From Ptychodera flava (lineage: Eukaryota; Hemichordata; Enteropneusta; Ptychoderidae): a stretch of 64,000 bases of DNA. The position numbers and the translations under genes were made by a program. Where the stretch lies: positions 19,229,747 through 19,293,746 of the forward strand of contig NC_091941.1 in NCBI RefSeq assembly GCF_041260155.1. Direction: 5' to 3'. This document shows, in pieces, positions 14,755 through 25,458 of this stretch (its first letter is position 1; each line of letters opens with the position of its first letter). Below the pieces are notes generated by a model that was not told the origin of the DNA, searched no databases, and worked only from the letters and a program-made list of their open reading frames with translations.

Positions 14755-15152
14755 TTCGGCCTGACTTTGTTTTAAAATCAGTCCGATGTCGCTTACAACT
14801 TAAAATAACTGAATTTTATTTTTATTATCCTTCAGTAAAAGATGTTTCCAACAATATTTATGACATACAATAAACTGAACACATTAAAATGAAATTGCTG
14901 TTGTATTGTATGGTGTCTTACTCTTCATTATATTCCCAATAAATACAATTTACAAACACAATAAAACTGACCGCATTTTTTCTTTCCCCCTTGTCCAGAA
15001 ATATTGTTCATATGACGACTGACTGGCTCTCCATTATTCATCGATCCAAATATGGCGTATTTGCTCGATTGATATACTGTTTGCTAAAAAAGGGACCGTG
15101 GGTTGATTGATTTAGCGACAAGGTATGGTTGTTCGTTGTAATATGTGGACCG

Positions 15153-15401
15153 TTAAAGGAATACTGTCGTCGCAACTGCGCTCAAAGGTCGTATGGGACC
15201 CATACGACAAATGTAAACGTATCCAAGGTACGATGGTGACTGATGAAAGTTAAGATATGTCTATCATAATCTACATCGTATAATTTAAGTGTTATGCAGC
15301 AATGATGATGAGGTCTATCTAGATATCGTGCACGAAATACACTGTTTACATATACAAGAAACCCGCGCAGGCGCAGTTCCGACGATTGTTTTTCAATATT
15401 G
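15153..15401 (-). mobile_element. MITE family 2, copy 1
   Basis: Left end TTAA then AGGAATACTGTCGTCG; right end GCGCAGTTCCGACGATTG. The inner sequence matches 29954-30196 in reverse, including a 21-base perfect palindrome at 15187-15207 (arms GTCGTATGGG and CCCATACGAC). Confidence 0.82.
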
Positions 15402-15939
15402 TCTAGCATTCCCTTTCAAAGTCCTGAAGTCACAATTTATAACAGGGTGTTCATTTATTTCGTGATTAAAACAATACTCTTTACTCCGACAGTGACCTCG
15501 ACAGCTCGGATATTTCTTATTTGCCCATCCATCTCCGTTTGAATCCACTTCCTTCGTTGAACTTGTGTGGCTGTCTCTCACCTTTTCAAAAACCATCATG
15601 CCGAAAAATGGCTACGTGTCTGAGGAATCTGATTAACTTCCTTTCATTTCCAATGACAGATGACAGTTGGTCGAGTAGGACGACACAGTGTCTGGCTCAA
15701 TGTATAGATGATTCATTAAGTTTGCTTCGATGTGGTATTGCGTCACCATCTATATGTTATCAAATAAGCATGATGGAATTCCCTGTAAAACATTTTGCAC
15801 TGAACCAAATCGTCGGTTAAAGATACCACTCCATACATACATTGATAATATATGGTATAAAATAGATTTACACATTTTCTATCATTGCTTCGGTTTGCTG
15901 TATACAAACTGTCCACCTCGAGCAATCATTTTGGTGATA

Positions 15940-16995
15940 TTAAACATCCTGTATTACGCCCGATGACTTCATGGCCATGACGGTCTCCACTAACGCTGCA
16001 AAGGAAATTCTTTTCTCGTCCATTTTCTCCCGCGCGTTTGCATCGCTATCGATGCACGGCACAGACCTCCTCCGCGTGGTTTTCAATTTGTTCTCGTTTA
16101 TTCCGAGCCAACTCGACAGTCCTTGTTTTCCTGCAGTCAGGCTGTTTTTCCTCTGGTACAGCGGCTTCGGCGCCACTGCTGCCAGGTCCCTAGGCGCGCC
16201 CCTTTGACGACCATCACTGAGACCCGCGGTGGTTCCCAAGTTCTGTAGGCTGTTGCGCCTTTCAAGCGAAAGGCGAACGCTTTCCCGACCAGGATTGTCT
16301 GTGATGAAAGTTGTGGAGATAATTTCCTTCTTTTTCTTAAATGCTTTCCACTTGCGTATGGCAGGTTGAACCTTCATCCTTGTGATCAAGTCAATATCGG
16401 GCAGCTTGACGGGTCGGGACGGCGACTTAACAGAATTCGCCGACTCCTCACTGGGTAGCCGCTGTCTCGGTCGGGCAGAATCTTCAAACTGCGATCTTCG
16501 TGAGGATATCATGGAAAGATCGACAGAACCACAGCTCTTTCTCCTTCCGTTCGAGTCGTCTGATTTTTTCGAGGGCTGAGATTTCGATTGACTCGACTTT
16601 TGTTTCGAAACGACGGAATCTTCCGAGAGTTCTCGCGCAAAAGTTCGTTCACTTTCGGGTGCCTCCAACTGCGCTAGGTCCAGAGATTTTCTTCGCGTGA
16701 GTTGCCTCTGCCTTTCGATGTTATCCTTTGTAATTTGTAGCTTGCGCAGTTTCATTCTCATCAGTTTCTGCTCGCTGGCAAGATCCATGCTGGCGAGTTG
16801 GTACTCGAGCACTATCGCGCTCTTGTGTTTCATGAGGTTGACATCGAGTGCGCGACACCGTCTTCTGTAGTGGGCCTCGGAGAAGGTGGTGACCCTTTTA
16901 AAACCATTCACGTCGTTGCCATCAAAGTCAGCCGCTTTTGTTCGGTTCCGCGCACGTGCATTCATCCCTTTCAAGGTAACGACGGCAGAAGGCAT
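15940..16995 (-). CDS. Single-exon orphan gene, basic Ser/Arg-rich protein (351 aa)
   Basis: I do not recognise this protein. The frame runs unbroken for 351 codons from an ATG at 16995, and an in-frame TAA lies two codons upstream, so this ATG is the first possible start. Residues about 52-100 are rich in Lys, Leu, Glu and Met and look like a helix or coiled coil. The rest is Ser/Lys/Arg-rich and probably disordered. Basophilic kinase motifs recur: RRKS 101-104, RRKS 151-154, RRS 166-168, RRNS 246-249, RKNS 282-285, RRRS 308-311 and KRIS 328-331. A basic stretch, KWKAFKKKKE, lies at 215-224. There is no signal peptide or membrane segment. The length, coding-like composition and conserved motif spacing make it a real gene more likely than not, but it could be one long exon of a larger gene or a retrocopy. 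A minus-strand AATAAA at 15459-15454 could serve as poly(A) signal. Confidence 0.72.
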   Translation of the reverse strand: MPSAVVTLKGMNARARNRTKAADFDGNDVNGFKRVTTFSEAHYRRRCRALDVNLMKHKSAIVLEYQLASMDLASEQKLMRMKLRKLQITKDNIERQRQLTRRKSLDLAQLEAPESERTFARELSEDSVVSKQKSSQSKSQPSKKSDDSNGRRKSCGSVDLSMISSRRSQFEDSARPRQRLPSEESANSVKSPSRPVKLPDIDLITRMKVQPAIRKWKAFKKKKEIISTTFITDNPGRESVRLSLERRNSLQNLGTTAGLSDGRQRGAPRDLAAVAPKPLYQRKNSLTAGKQGLSSWLGINENKLKTTRRRSVPCIDSDANAREKMDEKRISFAALVETVMAMKSSGVIQDV

Positions 16996-17095
16996 GAGTT
17001 ACGGCCTCTGACAATACCCTTTAGAAAAGAAATGGAAATATCTATAGTTGAGTTGTTGTGTAACACCAGGTTTTATGACCAGACCGCCTTGCTAT

Positions 17096-17108
17096 ACTCT
17101 ATATAAAG
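17096..17108 (-). promoter_or_regulatory. Possible TATA box of the 16995 gene
   Basis: On the minus strand TTATATAGAG lies about 105 bp upstream of the orphan gene's ATG. The position fits a core promoter with a short 5' leader. AT-rich DNA gives such matches by chance, so this is weak. Confidence 0.22.
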
Positions 17109-17508
17109 TCACTTTATATCCACCGAGATGTAAACATCCCAGCTATTGGGCAGTCAATCGTCAAATTCCTACATCACAACGGTCAATTAGTTTACAACTG
17201 GAACACCGTAGTCATTCAATTTGTAAATAATTTCAAAGGTACACGTACAGCTAATTACCAAACTGCAGTTTCGTGAAAAAAAAACTCGACCCCGGCCAGT
17301 GTCGTCATGGAAACTAGGAATTGATTGGTATAACCACTTAAAAGGCAATTAAAAAAACACATTGGCTGAAATGTGTTCGGCAACATGACCTCTACGCAAT
17401 TACGGCAATCAGCAAACGTTTAGATATGTAACATATTGTGGCTTTGCATAATTTGTAGCATGGCACATCGGTCACTATGATGATGAAGAACAACTGATGC
17501 CACATTAT

Positions 17509-17510
<2 letters not shown>

Positions 17511-17573
<63 letters not shown>
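17511..17573. repeat. (CT)n microsatellite
   Basis: Uninterrupted CT run of about 62 bp upstream of the orphan gene. Confidence 0.97.
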
Positions 17574-17576
<3 letters not shown>

Positions 17577-17937
17577 TCCCTCAATCGATTGAACGACAAA
17601 ATAGCATACATCATGTTACCGAACTTTGTTTCAATCCAAACCTAATCCCTTATGTTCTACATGCATCAGTACATTAAAATGTACAAGTTGTGCAATATCA
17701 TTATCTACCAGCCGACGTTCAGAATTACTAAGAATTGTTACTTTATTGACAATAATTTTGTTATGCTCGAAAAGGTAGTATCGAGTCTTACAAAGTAAAC
17801 GATAAACACTCTCAGTCTGTACGGAGTGTCGCTGTATTTCAAATTTCAAATAAATTCTAACTTTTAAAAAATCATATTATACCACTTTCGAAGTTAAGAA
17901 GAAATGTAAGTCTCCTCATGCCTTTTTAAGTCCCCCT

Positions 17938-18291
17938 TTAGGATGGAATACGCCATGGGCACAGATATTTTGATTCTCAAATTTTTACTATTCTTTCCTG
18001 ATCTACCACTTGTAAAAACTTATTTCAAAGATCTTGGAGTAAGAAAAAATTTCACCGTCTTAGTTTTTCACAAATCGAAAATTTTATTTTTTCTCATAGA
18101 GTTATCACAAGAATGGCGGCCATTTTGAATTTCAAGCATCACTAAATGTTATACGTAATTTGTTTCGCTGGTACCAAACTTGGCGCGATGAACTCTCATT
18201 TTTTGTTTGAATTGGTGAAAGAATGGTTTAAATTTTCATTTAAGAAAGTTTGAGTAAAAGTTAAAGTTTTTCACTTTTGAGCGCATACTAC
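17938..18291 (-). mobile_element. MITE family 1, copy 3
   Basis: Reverse-oriented copy. Right end GAGCGCATACTAC matches the family terminus; the left terminus is degenerate (AGGATGGAATACGCC). The core GGCGGCCATTTTGAA is present on the plus strand. Confidence 0.75.
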
Positions 18292-18737
18292 ATGTATCTT
18301 TGGGCTGTATGCGCCCATCATAATTGCACTTGTCAACCGACGTCAGCATTCGCACCTGAATTCTTTCATATGTACGCTGTACAACGTTCACCCGCCTTTA
18401 GCTTCCAATCCTAGTCTAGATACCCTCATCAATATCTGTACATGTACATCATAGCATCGATATAAAAATTGTACAGCATCGTCGATTCTGTTTTGGTTGG
18501 CTTCGTTCCAGAACGTCGTCAAGATTTCAGAAGTTTTTCAACATCCGAAACAGTTGAGAACCTTTCAATACAAACACTGAACGATCCATTAGCCGTAGGT
18601 TACCGGGTATTTCGCAGTTATTTCTGTGAAAAGCGATTTGCTGTTCTGTTTCCGAAATCTTGGCGAAACGCCCGGTGTTCTACTCATAAACGCACCCTGT
18701 ATGCGTATAAAAATGCCCGATATTACCGTTAACAACT

Positions 18738-18761
18738 GAATTCTAGTCCGGACTAGAATTC
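18738..18761. repeat. 24-bp perfect palindrome
   Basis: GAATTCTAGTCC and its complement meet without spacer. The right half plus ATTTGTCAAC recurs almost unchanged at 36756-36783. Confidence 0.8.
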
Positions 18762-19994
18762 ATTTGTCAACAGTAAAATTTGCATATTCCACGTTGTGTA
18801 TGATACTTTGTTTTTCAACGCGGCGTGCGAGTGGAATAAGAAAATGCACCCATTTTCTGGAACAAAAATAATGAACATCTTATAAAAAATTACGGCTACT
18901 GCCCCCTTTTTAGTTCAACTCTATGGCAAAGTTCCGAGTTTTGCCCATTACGTAGTGAAAGTAAACCGATCAACTTCATCAAGCATATAGTGACGCCTGT
19001 TGGCTCTTGCATAACCATAATGCATACACAGGCCTTTATACCCTGTTGTGTGGCTATTGCCACTGTATTAAATCGTTTCATTGTCGGACATGTGGAACAA
19101 ACGAGGGAATTACAAAATAAACCTTGTGAAACTTGCCATTCTAGTGTCATGGACCTCGTGATTCATTAAAGTGAATAGTTACATCGATCGAACATCCATG
19201 GATGTAGACTTTTCGGCGCATCTGAATGACTTTCAAAAGTCTTCTATATACTCTGTAAAAGACTTATTTTTAGTAAACGATTAATGTAATTTTATCTCCT
19301 TTCCGACCACAATGACTAAATACATAGATAAAGTTAAGAGACAGCACGGTGCTTTGCCGAGAATCTAAACGTTTTGGCCTTGGTTTTTGGGGGGGTTTTT
19401 TTGCATTCCTCCACTCCGGCGAAGGCTAAAAATCGCCGTTCAGAGACTAAACTACACGGTACGGGCCAGTCGACGAAGCTGTCAGCGAAATAAAGGGGTA
19501 TCTCAAACGGGGGTTTCTTGGCTGCTCAGCAATTTTTAAATCTCGAGCACTTGTCAGCATTATAACGAGCAAGGAATTGTTATTCTTTTGGGCAGCAGGC
19601 AACTTGTGAAACGCTCAGAGGATGGACAAGGAGAATGGTTCAGCTGTTTTTGTTTGATCTTTAGGGACAGAATGTTCTAAAGGACGGCCAAACAGCTGGC
19701 AGATACATGGTTGTGGGAAGCTTATGTAGTGGGGGAGGGTGTTGTCCTGTTGGGGAGTCTAAAGAGACGAAATTTGGTGGACGTAATCGCAAACATTTTG
19801 ATCGTAAAGGGCGGGATAGCAGTCGCGGACAGCTTTTTAACTGTCAATTTTCAGTCTGGTCAAATACCTTAGCTTGGCATATTACATACAAAATATCTCT
19901 GGTCACAAGTTCTCAAAATAGGCTAGCTAGCTGTCCATGACAATACCAATATGAAGTTATAAGAAAACATGATGCGATACTTACCTCTGTGCAT

Positions 19995-19997
19995 CTC

Positions 19998-20073
<76 letters not shown>

Positions 20074-20120
20074 CCTATCTATCTATCTATCTATCTATCT
20101 AACTATCTCTGCTCTCTCTG

Positions 20121-20194
<74 letters not shown>
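19995..20194. repeat. (TATC)n-(TA)n-(TG)n compound microsatellite
   Basis: TATC to about 20107, TA 20119-20145, TG to 20194. Confidence 0.97.
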
Positions 20195-20195
<1 letters not shown>

Positions 20196-20737
20196 CATGC
20201 ACTTTTACCAAATACAAATGACCTTTCACCAACAACTTTTTTTCTATCTGTGGTCGTTGCCGTATAAAGATATAACAGGGCGTCAATTAAAAACAAGTCA
20301 TTACTTGCAAAATTTACGATTGCCAAAACACAGCACTAAACGTTGTTACATGTATTTGAAACAACTGTCTTTGCATCAATAAGGTGTTTAGTCACTTGTC
20401 AGTGATGTCGACTGGTACGATATGCCTGTATGTTCTAAACAACGGGGAACATCGATGACACAGATTGAGCTTCTAACTGAGAAATCGATGACCCACTTAC
20501 ATTTCTGATCCTACTCAGAAATGTGAAAATCGTCTGAACTCAATACATCCCGTAAACTTGCTAATCCCACCAATAAACAGTAGGGGCAATTCCCTGACAA
20601 TTAAAGTTGATCCTAGCGATAAAATATTTATCCACTCGGATCACCGCATTTTAAGTCCATAATTTCAAGTTACTGTTACAAATTTATCTATGCATGCAAT
20701 TTACTCCACATGTACACATCTATGTATTGTACATCAT

Positions 20738-20739
20738 GG

Positions 20740-20804
<65 letters not shown>

Positions 20805-20805
20805 A
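20738..20805. repeat. (TATC)n microsatellite
   Basis: About 16 TATC units. Confidence 0.97.
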
Positions 20806-21416
20806 CACAGGCAGCGTATGGACATCAGGATTTACTGTTGGTTAGCCATTTATGTGCGAGAAATGAGCTGTGACTTGTGGTCTACAAATTGCGAAAATTA
20901 AGGCGACTGACGCACTGTCATTCAAGTCGGACGTGAAAACGTTGATCTATTGTTCTCGCAAGGAGGTGAGCCGGAAAGTGCAGCCACGGAGACGCCGATT
21001 TACTTTGCGGCAGACTCTGTACAAAATAGTTGTCCGAAAATAACAGGTAATGTGGTGGCTAATAAATGTTGTTCGCGATAATTGGGCATTGAATAGTACG
21101 TCACGTGTTTTCGCTTCTCTCTGAATGCAATGTCCCGAGTGCTACCTTTATTCTATGTACGTAACACCGTAACCACCGTCTCTTCCCGAGCTGTAACCGA
21201 CATAAACTTAAACTTTTACAACACGTTTTGTTTCTTGCTCTTCAAATGTTTGTTTTCCCTCCCTTTTAACGTTTTCTTTTTGTTAATAAAAAACAACATT
21301 GTTTGAAAAGAAATTTAAAGAATTATGAAAATTTCATTAAAAAATAAAACAGCCTATGAGTTTGGTATCGACGCCAGATAATCAGATTTTTCAGGTAGTA
21401 AAAGAGCGTTCAGTTT

Positions 21417-22333
21417 TTACGGCCGGGGGGGGGCGGCAAAATCTTGTCGCCGGTGTTCAAAAAAATATAGACCCCCCCTGCATTTTTCGTGAAAAAAAAG
21501 ATGACCCCCCTTTGTCAGACGAAAAAAATGATGAACCCCCCCCCCCCCCCCCGCTTAAAAATAACCAAAACCCATATGTCAAATTTACCCGCATGGTTTG
21601 GATTTCAACTCCGGTACGCGGCGCACTTTATTCGTGTAGCAGAGATGCCAGTGCACAAACTTCTCAGCCACATCCATTGAAACGTCTGTTAATTAGGACG
21701 ACTGTAAGGCAATTTTTAACTTCATTTCCATAGACAACTCATGTCCATGGACATTGTATAAAGTGAACTTATTGGAGTGGTTCGCCAAAGGCAGCCCCGG
21801 TTAAGAGGGTCATGGGCCATTACGTAAAGTCAACTTTATTCTAGTGGGCCACCAAAGGTGGCACGCCGGTAGAGAGGGTCGATCATGGCTATTGCATAAA
21901 GTAGACTTTACTGGACAGGGCCGCTAAAGGCGCACGGCCATTAAGATTGCCGTGGGGTATTACATAAAGTCAATTTATTGGAGTGGGCCGCCGCAGGCGG
22001 CCCGCCGGTAAAGAGGGTCGATCATGGCCATTGCATGAAGTAAACCTAATTGGAGCAGGCCGCCAAAGGCGTCTGCCCGTTAAGAGGGTCATGGGTAATA
22101 CATAATGTATATTTATTGTGGTGGGCCGCCGAAGGCGGCCCGCCGGTAAAGAGGGTCGATCATGGCTATGGCATAAAGTGAACTTTATTGTTGGTATTAG
22201 GTTTTTGAAAATGTGGTGACCCCCCCTTTCCTACCAGTGAAAAAGCGATGACCCCCCCCTTTGCGGATTCCAAATTTTGATGACCCCCCCCCCTGGATTT
22301 TGCCGGGGCCCCCCCGGCCGTAAAAACTGAACG
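21417..22333. mobile_element. 917-bp C-rich inverted-repeat element with internal satellite
   Basis: Ends are inverted: CGTTCAGTTTTTACGGCCGG followed by a G run at the left, a C run then CCGGCCGTAAAAACTGAACG at the right. Next to each end lie repeated GATGACCCCCC-type phrases. The middle (about 21750-22190) is a tandem array of units of about 62 bp built on GGCCGCCGAAGGCGGCCC and GGTAAAGAGGGTCGATCATG. No transposase is encoded. Confidence 0.8.
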
Positions 22334-23495
22334 GTACCTAAAACAGAACTCGCTCACATATGGATATTCGCACACAAAAAGTCTCTGACACCGACAGAAG
22401 AGAACACGGTCATGCTGAAATAGAGTTCAAGACGGTTTGTTGCGTTAGTGAGAAGTGTTTTCTGTCGAGTTCGCCAACAATAACTGATGATTCTCGAGAT
22501 CATATGCGACCTCGTAAACAAGAATGCGAGAAATCTACCATGTCCCTGACAATGACGTAGGAATCGTGTTACGACGTATTTAATTTGGTTCTTTTAATCT
22601 GCCTGACTAGGTTTAATTTTGAGGTAATAACATATTATGTTAAGTGGGTATTTCTAGTCCAATCTGTAGGGAAGCAAACAGATTTGCCCCAATGTTAGTT
22701 TAACAGAACACAACTCTGTCCCGCTGCGCCTATGTTCATGTTATATAAACCTAAATTCTGATAAATTTTCGGTGATCGGTGGTTACAAAACCGTGACAAA
22801 AGTCGCGAGGTACTGAGATGTTTAATTTCCTGACTTCTGTTATTGTTGTATGGGGACAATGAGCCTCGGCGGCACACAGACAGTACGACTTAAGTTGTAA
22901 AAATGTGGCTCGAGCGTTCGCTAGTTTCTGTCATATTCGTATGACAGCATCATTGTCGGCATCAGGCCTATCTGCGCATGCGGCATTCATCGACCCATAG
23001 ACCCTCGAAAATGATCCGGCCTACCACCGTTGTCAGATTTTTCGCAGTATGATGTATACATGTATCAACGAAAAACGAATCCCTGTGAGGTTTTTAAATT
23101 TAGAACACGCCTAGTAGATGCATAGTTGCCCGATAAAAAATTCTGTCAAACCCTGATATTAAATTCATCTGTTGACCATTACAATATGACACGTGTGCGC
23201 TTTGCGCCTGGATTTTCGAGTGCAATTTTCTAGCCCCCCCCCCCCACACACACACACAGACACAACACACCAAAGGCTTCGAGCGGATGTGGTGCAAAGG
23301 CTAGATGAGTTTACAAGCTGTGTGTGATTCGGACGTTTCAAATACAAACTGATTAGAAGTGTACATCTGACACAGAGAATGCGATGGAAGAAAATAGTTT
23401 TAGTACCAATTCGAAAAATTAAAAATGACATGCATCCACTCTCTGAGTCATTAAAGAGTTCATACACGTTTCATGATCTCACTCTTAATTAACTT

Positions 23496-23841
23496 TTAAG
23501 GTAGAATGCGCCTCGGGACTCTCAAACTTTTACAATTTTTTTTATGATGTACCACTTGTGGGGGTTCATTTTAAAGCTCTTGGTGTAAGAAAACGTTTCA
23601 CTCGCTTAGTTTTTCGAAATTCGAAAGATTTATTTTTATCCATACAGCTAACACAGGATGGCGTCCATTTTGAATTTTAAATATCGGTAAATCTTGGGGT
23701 ATTTGTTTCTCTAGTAACAAAATTTGCACTGTGACCCCTGATTTATATTCTTTATTTTGAAAGAGAATGGTTGAAAGATTCCTTAAGGAAATTCTGAGCA
23801 AAAGTTAAAGTCTTTCTCTTTCAAGGTGCATATTACCTTAA
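23496..23841 (-). mobile_element. MITE family 1, copy 4, with TTAA on both sides
   Basis: TTAAGGTAGAATGCGCCTCG at the left and AAGGTGCATATTACCTTAA at the right. TTAA is present at both edges, as expected for a TTAA target-site duplication. This is the best copy for defining the ends. Confidence 0.87.
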
Positions 23842-24703
23842 CGCCTTCTTATGTTTCAGGTTTTTCAAAATATTTTCAAGATAAATAAAAAGAGTGTTTG
23901 AAGAACATGTGTCTGAACAGTAGTGGGATCATAGCTCAAATATGATTGCTGACGCGCGCGCAAAGACATCGACATATCGTTACGAACATACAGCCCGGAC
24001 ATACAACTGTAAATGACGAGGGTTTTTCTGACAAGATAGTTGGTGAAGAAATTGCTCACTGGACTGTCTTGACAAAAATGTGAACAATCACCACTCGTAC
24101 TGCTAGATTATCAACGACAGCATGTTTATAAACACCGTGTGCAGTACAGAGGCAAAATGAATGAGCCACAATACAGTTATACATTTTTCCAAAGGAGCCC
24201 ATTCTGTTACGCCTACGAGGAGAAAATATGCTGCGAACACTGAGGCGATCCTATTCGCCGAACGTCTGGTGGAACGGATATTCCAAATTTGTGTCGGACA
24301 TGTGCAGTATTTGACATCGTCTTGAAAGAGACTAGTCAACAAATTGACATAGGGAAATTTATTACTCATTTCTGAAAACGTTTAAGCGCGATATGATAAA
24401 AGATTTTGCATTCTCTCTGTTTATCCTCGAGATGCCGTGTTCGAAATGCGCGCGCAGTAGGCGTTTCCAAGTAACGCTGTCCCGGATGGAAACTGGAGAC
24501 TTTCGCCCGTGCATATCGATTGAAAACCAACGAAAGTCCAGACATTGAACGTGGAAACACTCAAGGGCTCAGACATTTGAATTCTCAGATAAATACGTTC
24601 GCATCCCTTTTGCGTCGGTGCGGGCGCTGAATTTCTTTAATCGTCTCGATGATAAACGTTCTTCAACCCCATCCCAACCCCCCCACCCGCCGTTCCGCAA
24701 AAC

Positions 24704-25458
24704 CACAGGTCCAGTAGACATAATTTGTGATGATTGTTTCCTATTATTGTCATAAAAAATAATTATGAATATTAATAAATTATTAATATGAATGTTACAG
24801 AATATTAAAACATTTTTACACACAATGTCGTCTACTTTGTTAAATGCTGTCTGGAAACTCCATTGTTGTGATAATTATGATTATTAGGGGCCTAATAAAT
24901 TATGATTATGATTAATAAAGTCATATTTTACACATTGTAATGTGCTTATATGAACAACCCTCTGGAAACCCTTATATAGTTTCACAATCTATGCCAAAAT
25001 ATACAAGTGACACCATTGCCCAGGTTCAGTCTACGGCGAGAGTTACCGTTGCCAGGTTCAGTCTACGGCGAGAGTTACTACACAGTGTACACTGTGTAGT
25101 AACTCTCGCCGTAGACTGAACCTGGGCAATGGTAACTCTCGCCGCAGACTGAACCTGGGCAATGGTGTCACTTGTATATTTTGGCATAGATTGTGAAACT
25201 ATATAAGGGTTTCCAGAGGGTTGTTCACATAAGCACATTACAATGTGTAAAATATGACTTTATTAATCATAATCATAATTTATTAATAATCATAATTATC
25301 ATGGAGTTTCCAGACAGCATTTACACAAAGTAGACGACATTGTGTGTAAAAAAGTTTAAATATTCTGTATTTCATATTAATAATTTATTAATATTCATAA
25401 TTATTTTTATGATAATAATAGGAAAAAATCATCACAAATTATGCCTACTGGACCTGTG
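24704..25458. repeat. 755-bp near-perfect palindrome
   Basis: From CACAGGTCCAGTAGACATAA at the left to its near complement ending GGACCTGTG at the right, the two arms of about 375 bp match with few differences. They meet at CACAGTGTACACTGTG (25081-25096) with essentially no loop. Each arm contains a short tandem repeat of TTCAGTCTACGGCGAGAG near the centre. No protein is encoded. Confidence 0.9.

Larger units (their letters stand above)
18292..21416. other. No gene seen, microsatellites
   Basis: Two TATC arrays and a 24-bp palindrome; otherwise unique sequence with no recognisable exon. Confidence 0.5.

Noticed and set aside
14522..14873. Open frames with Ser-Leu or Arg-Glu runs, and similar ones at 17420-17614 and 32329-32538
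   Set aside because: They are (CT)n microsatellites in translation.
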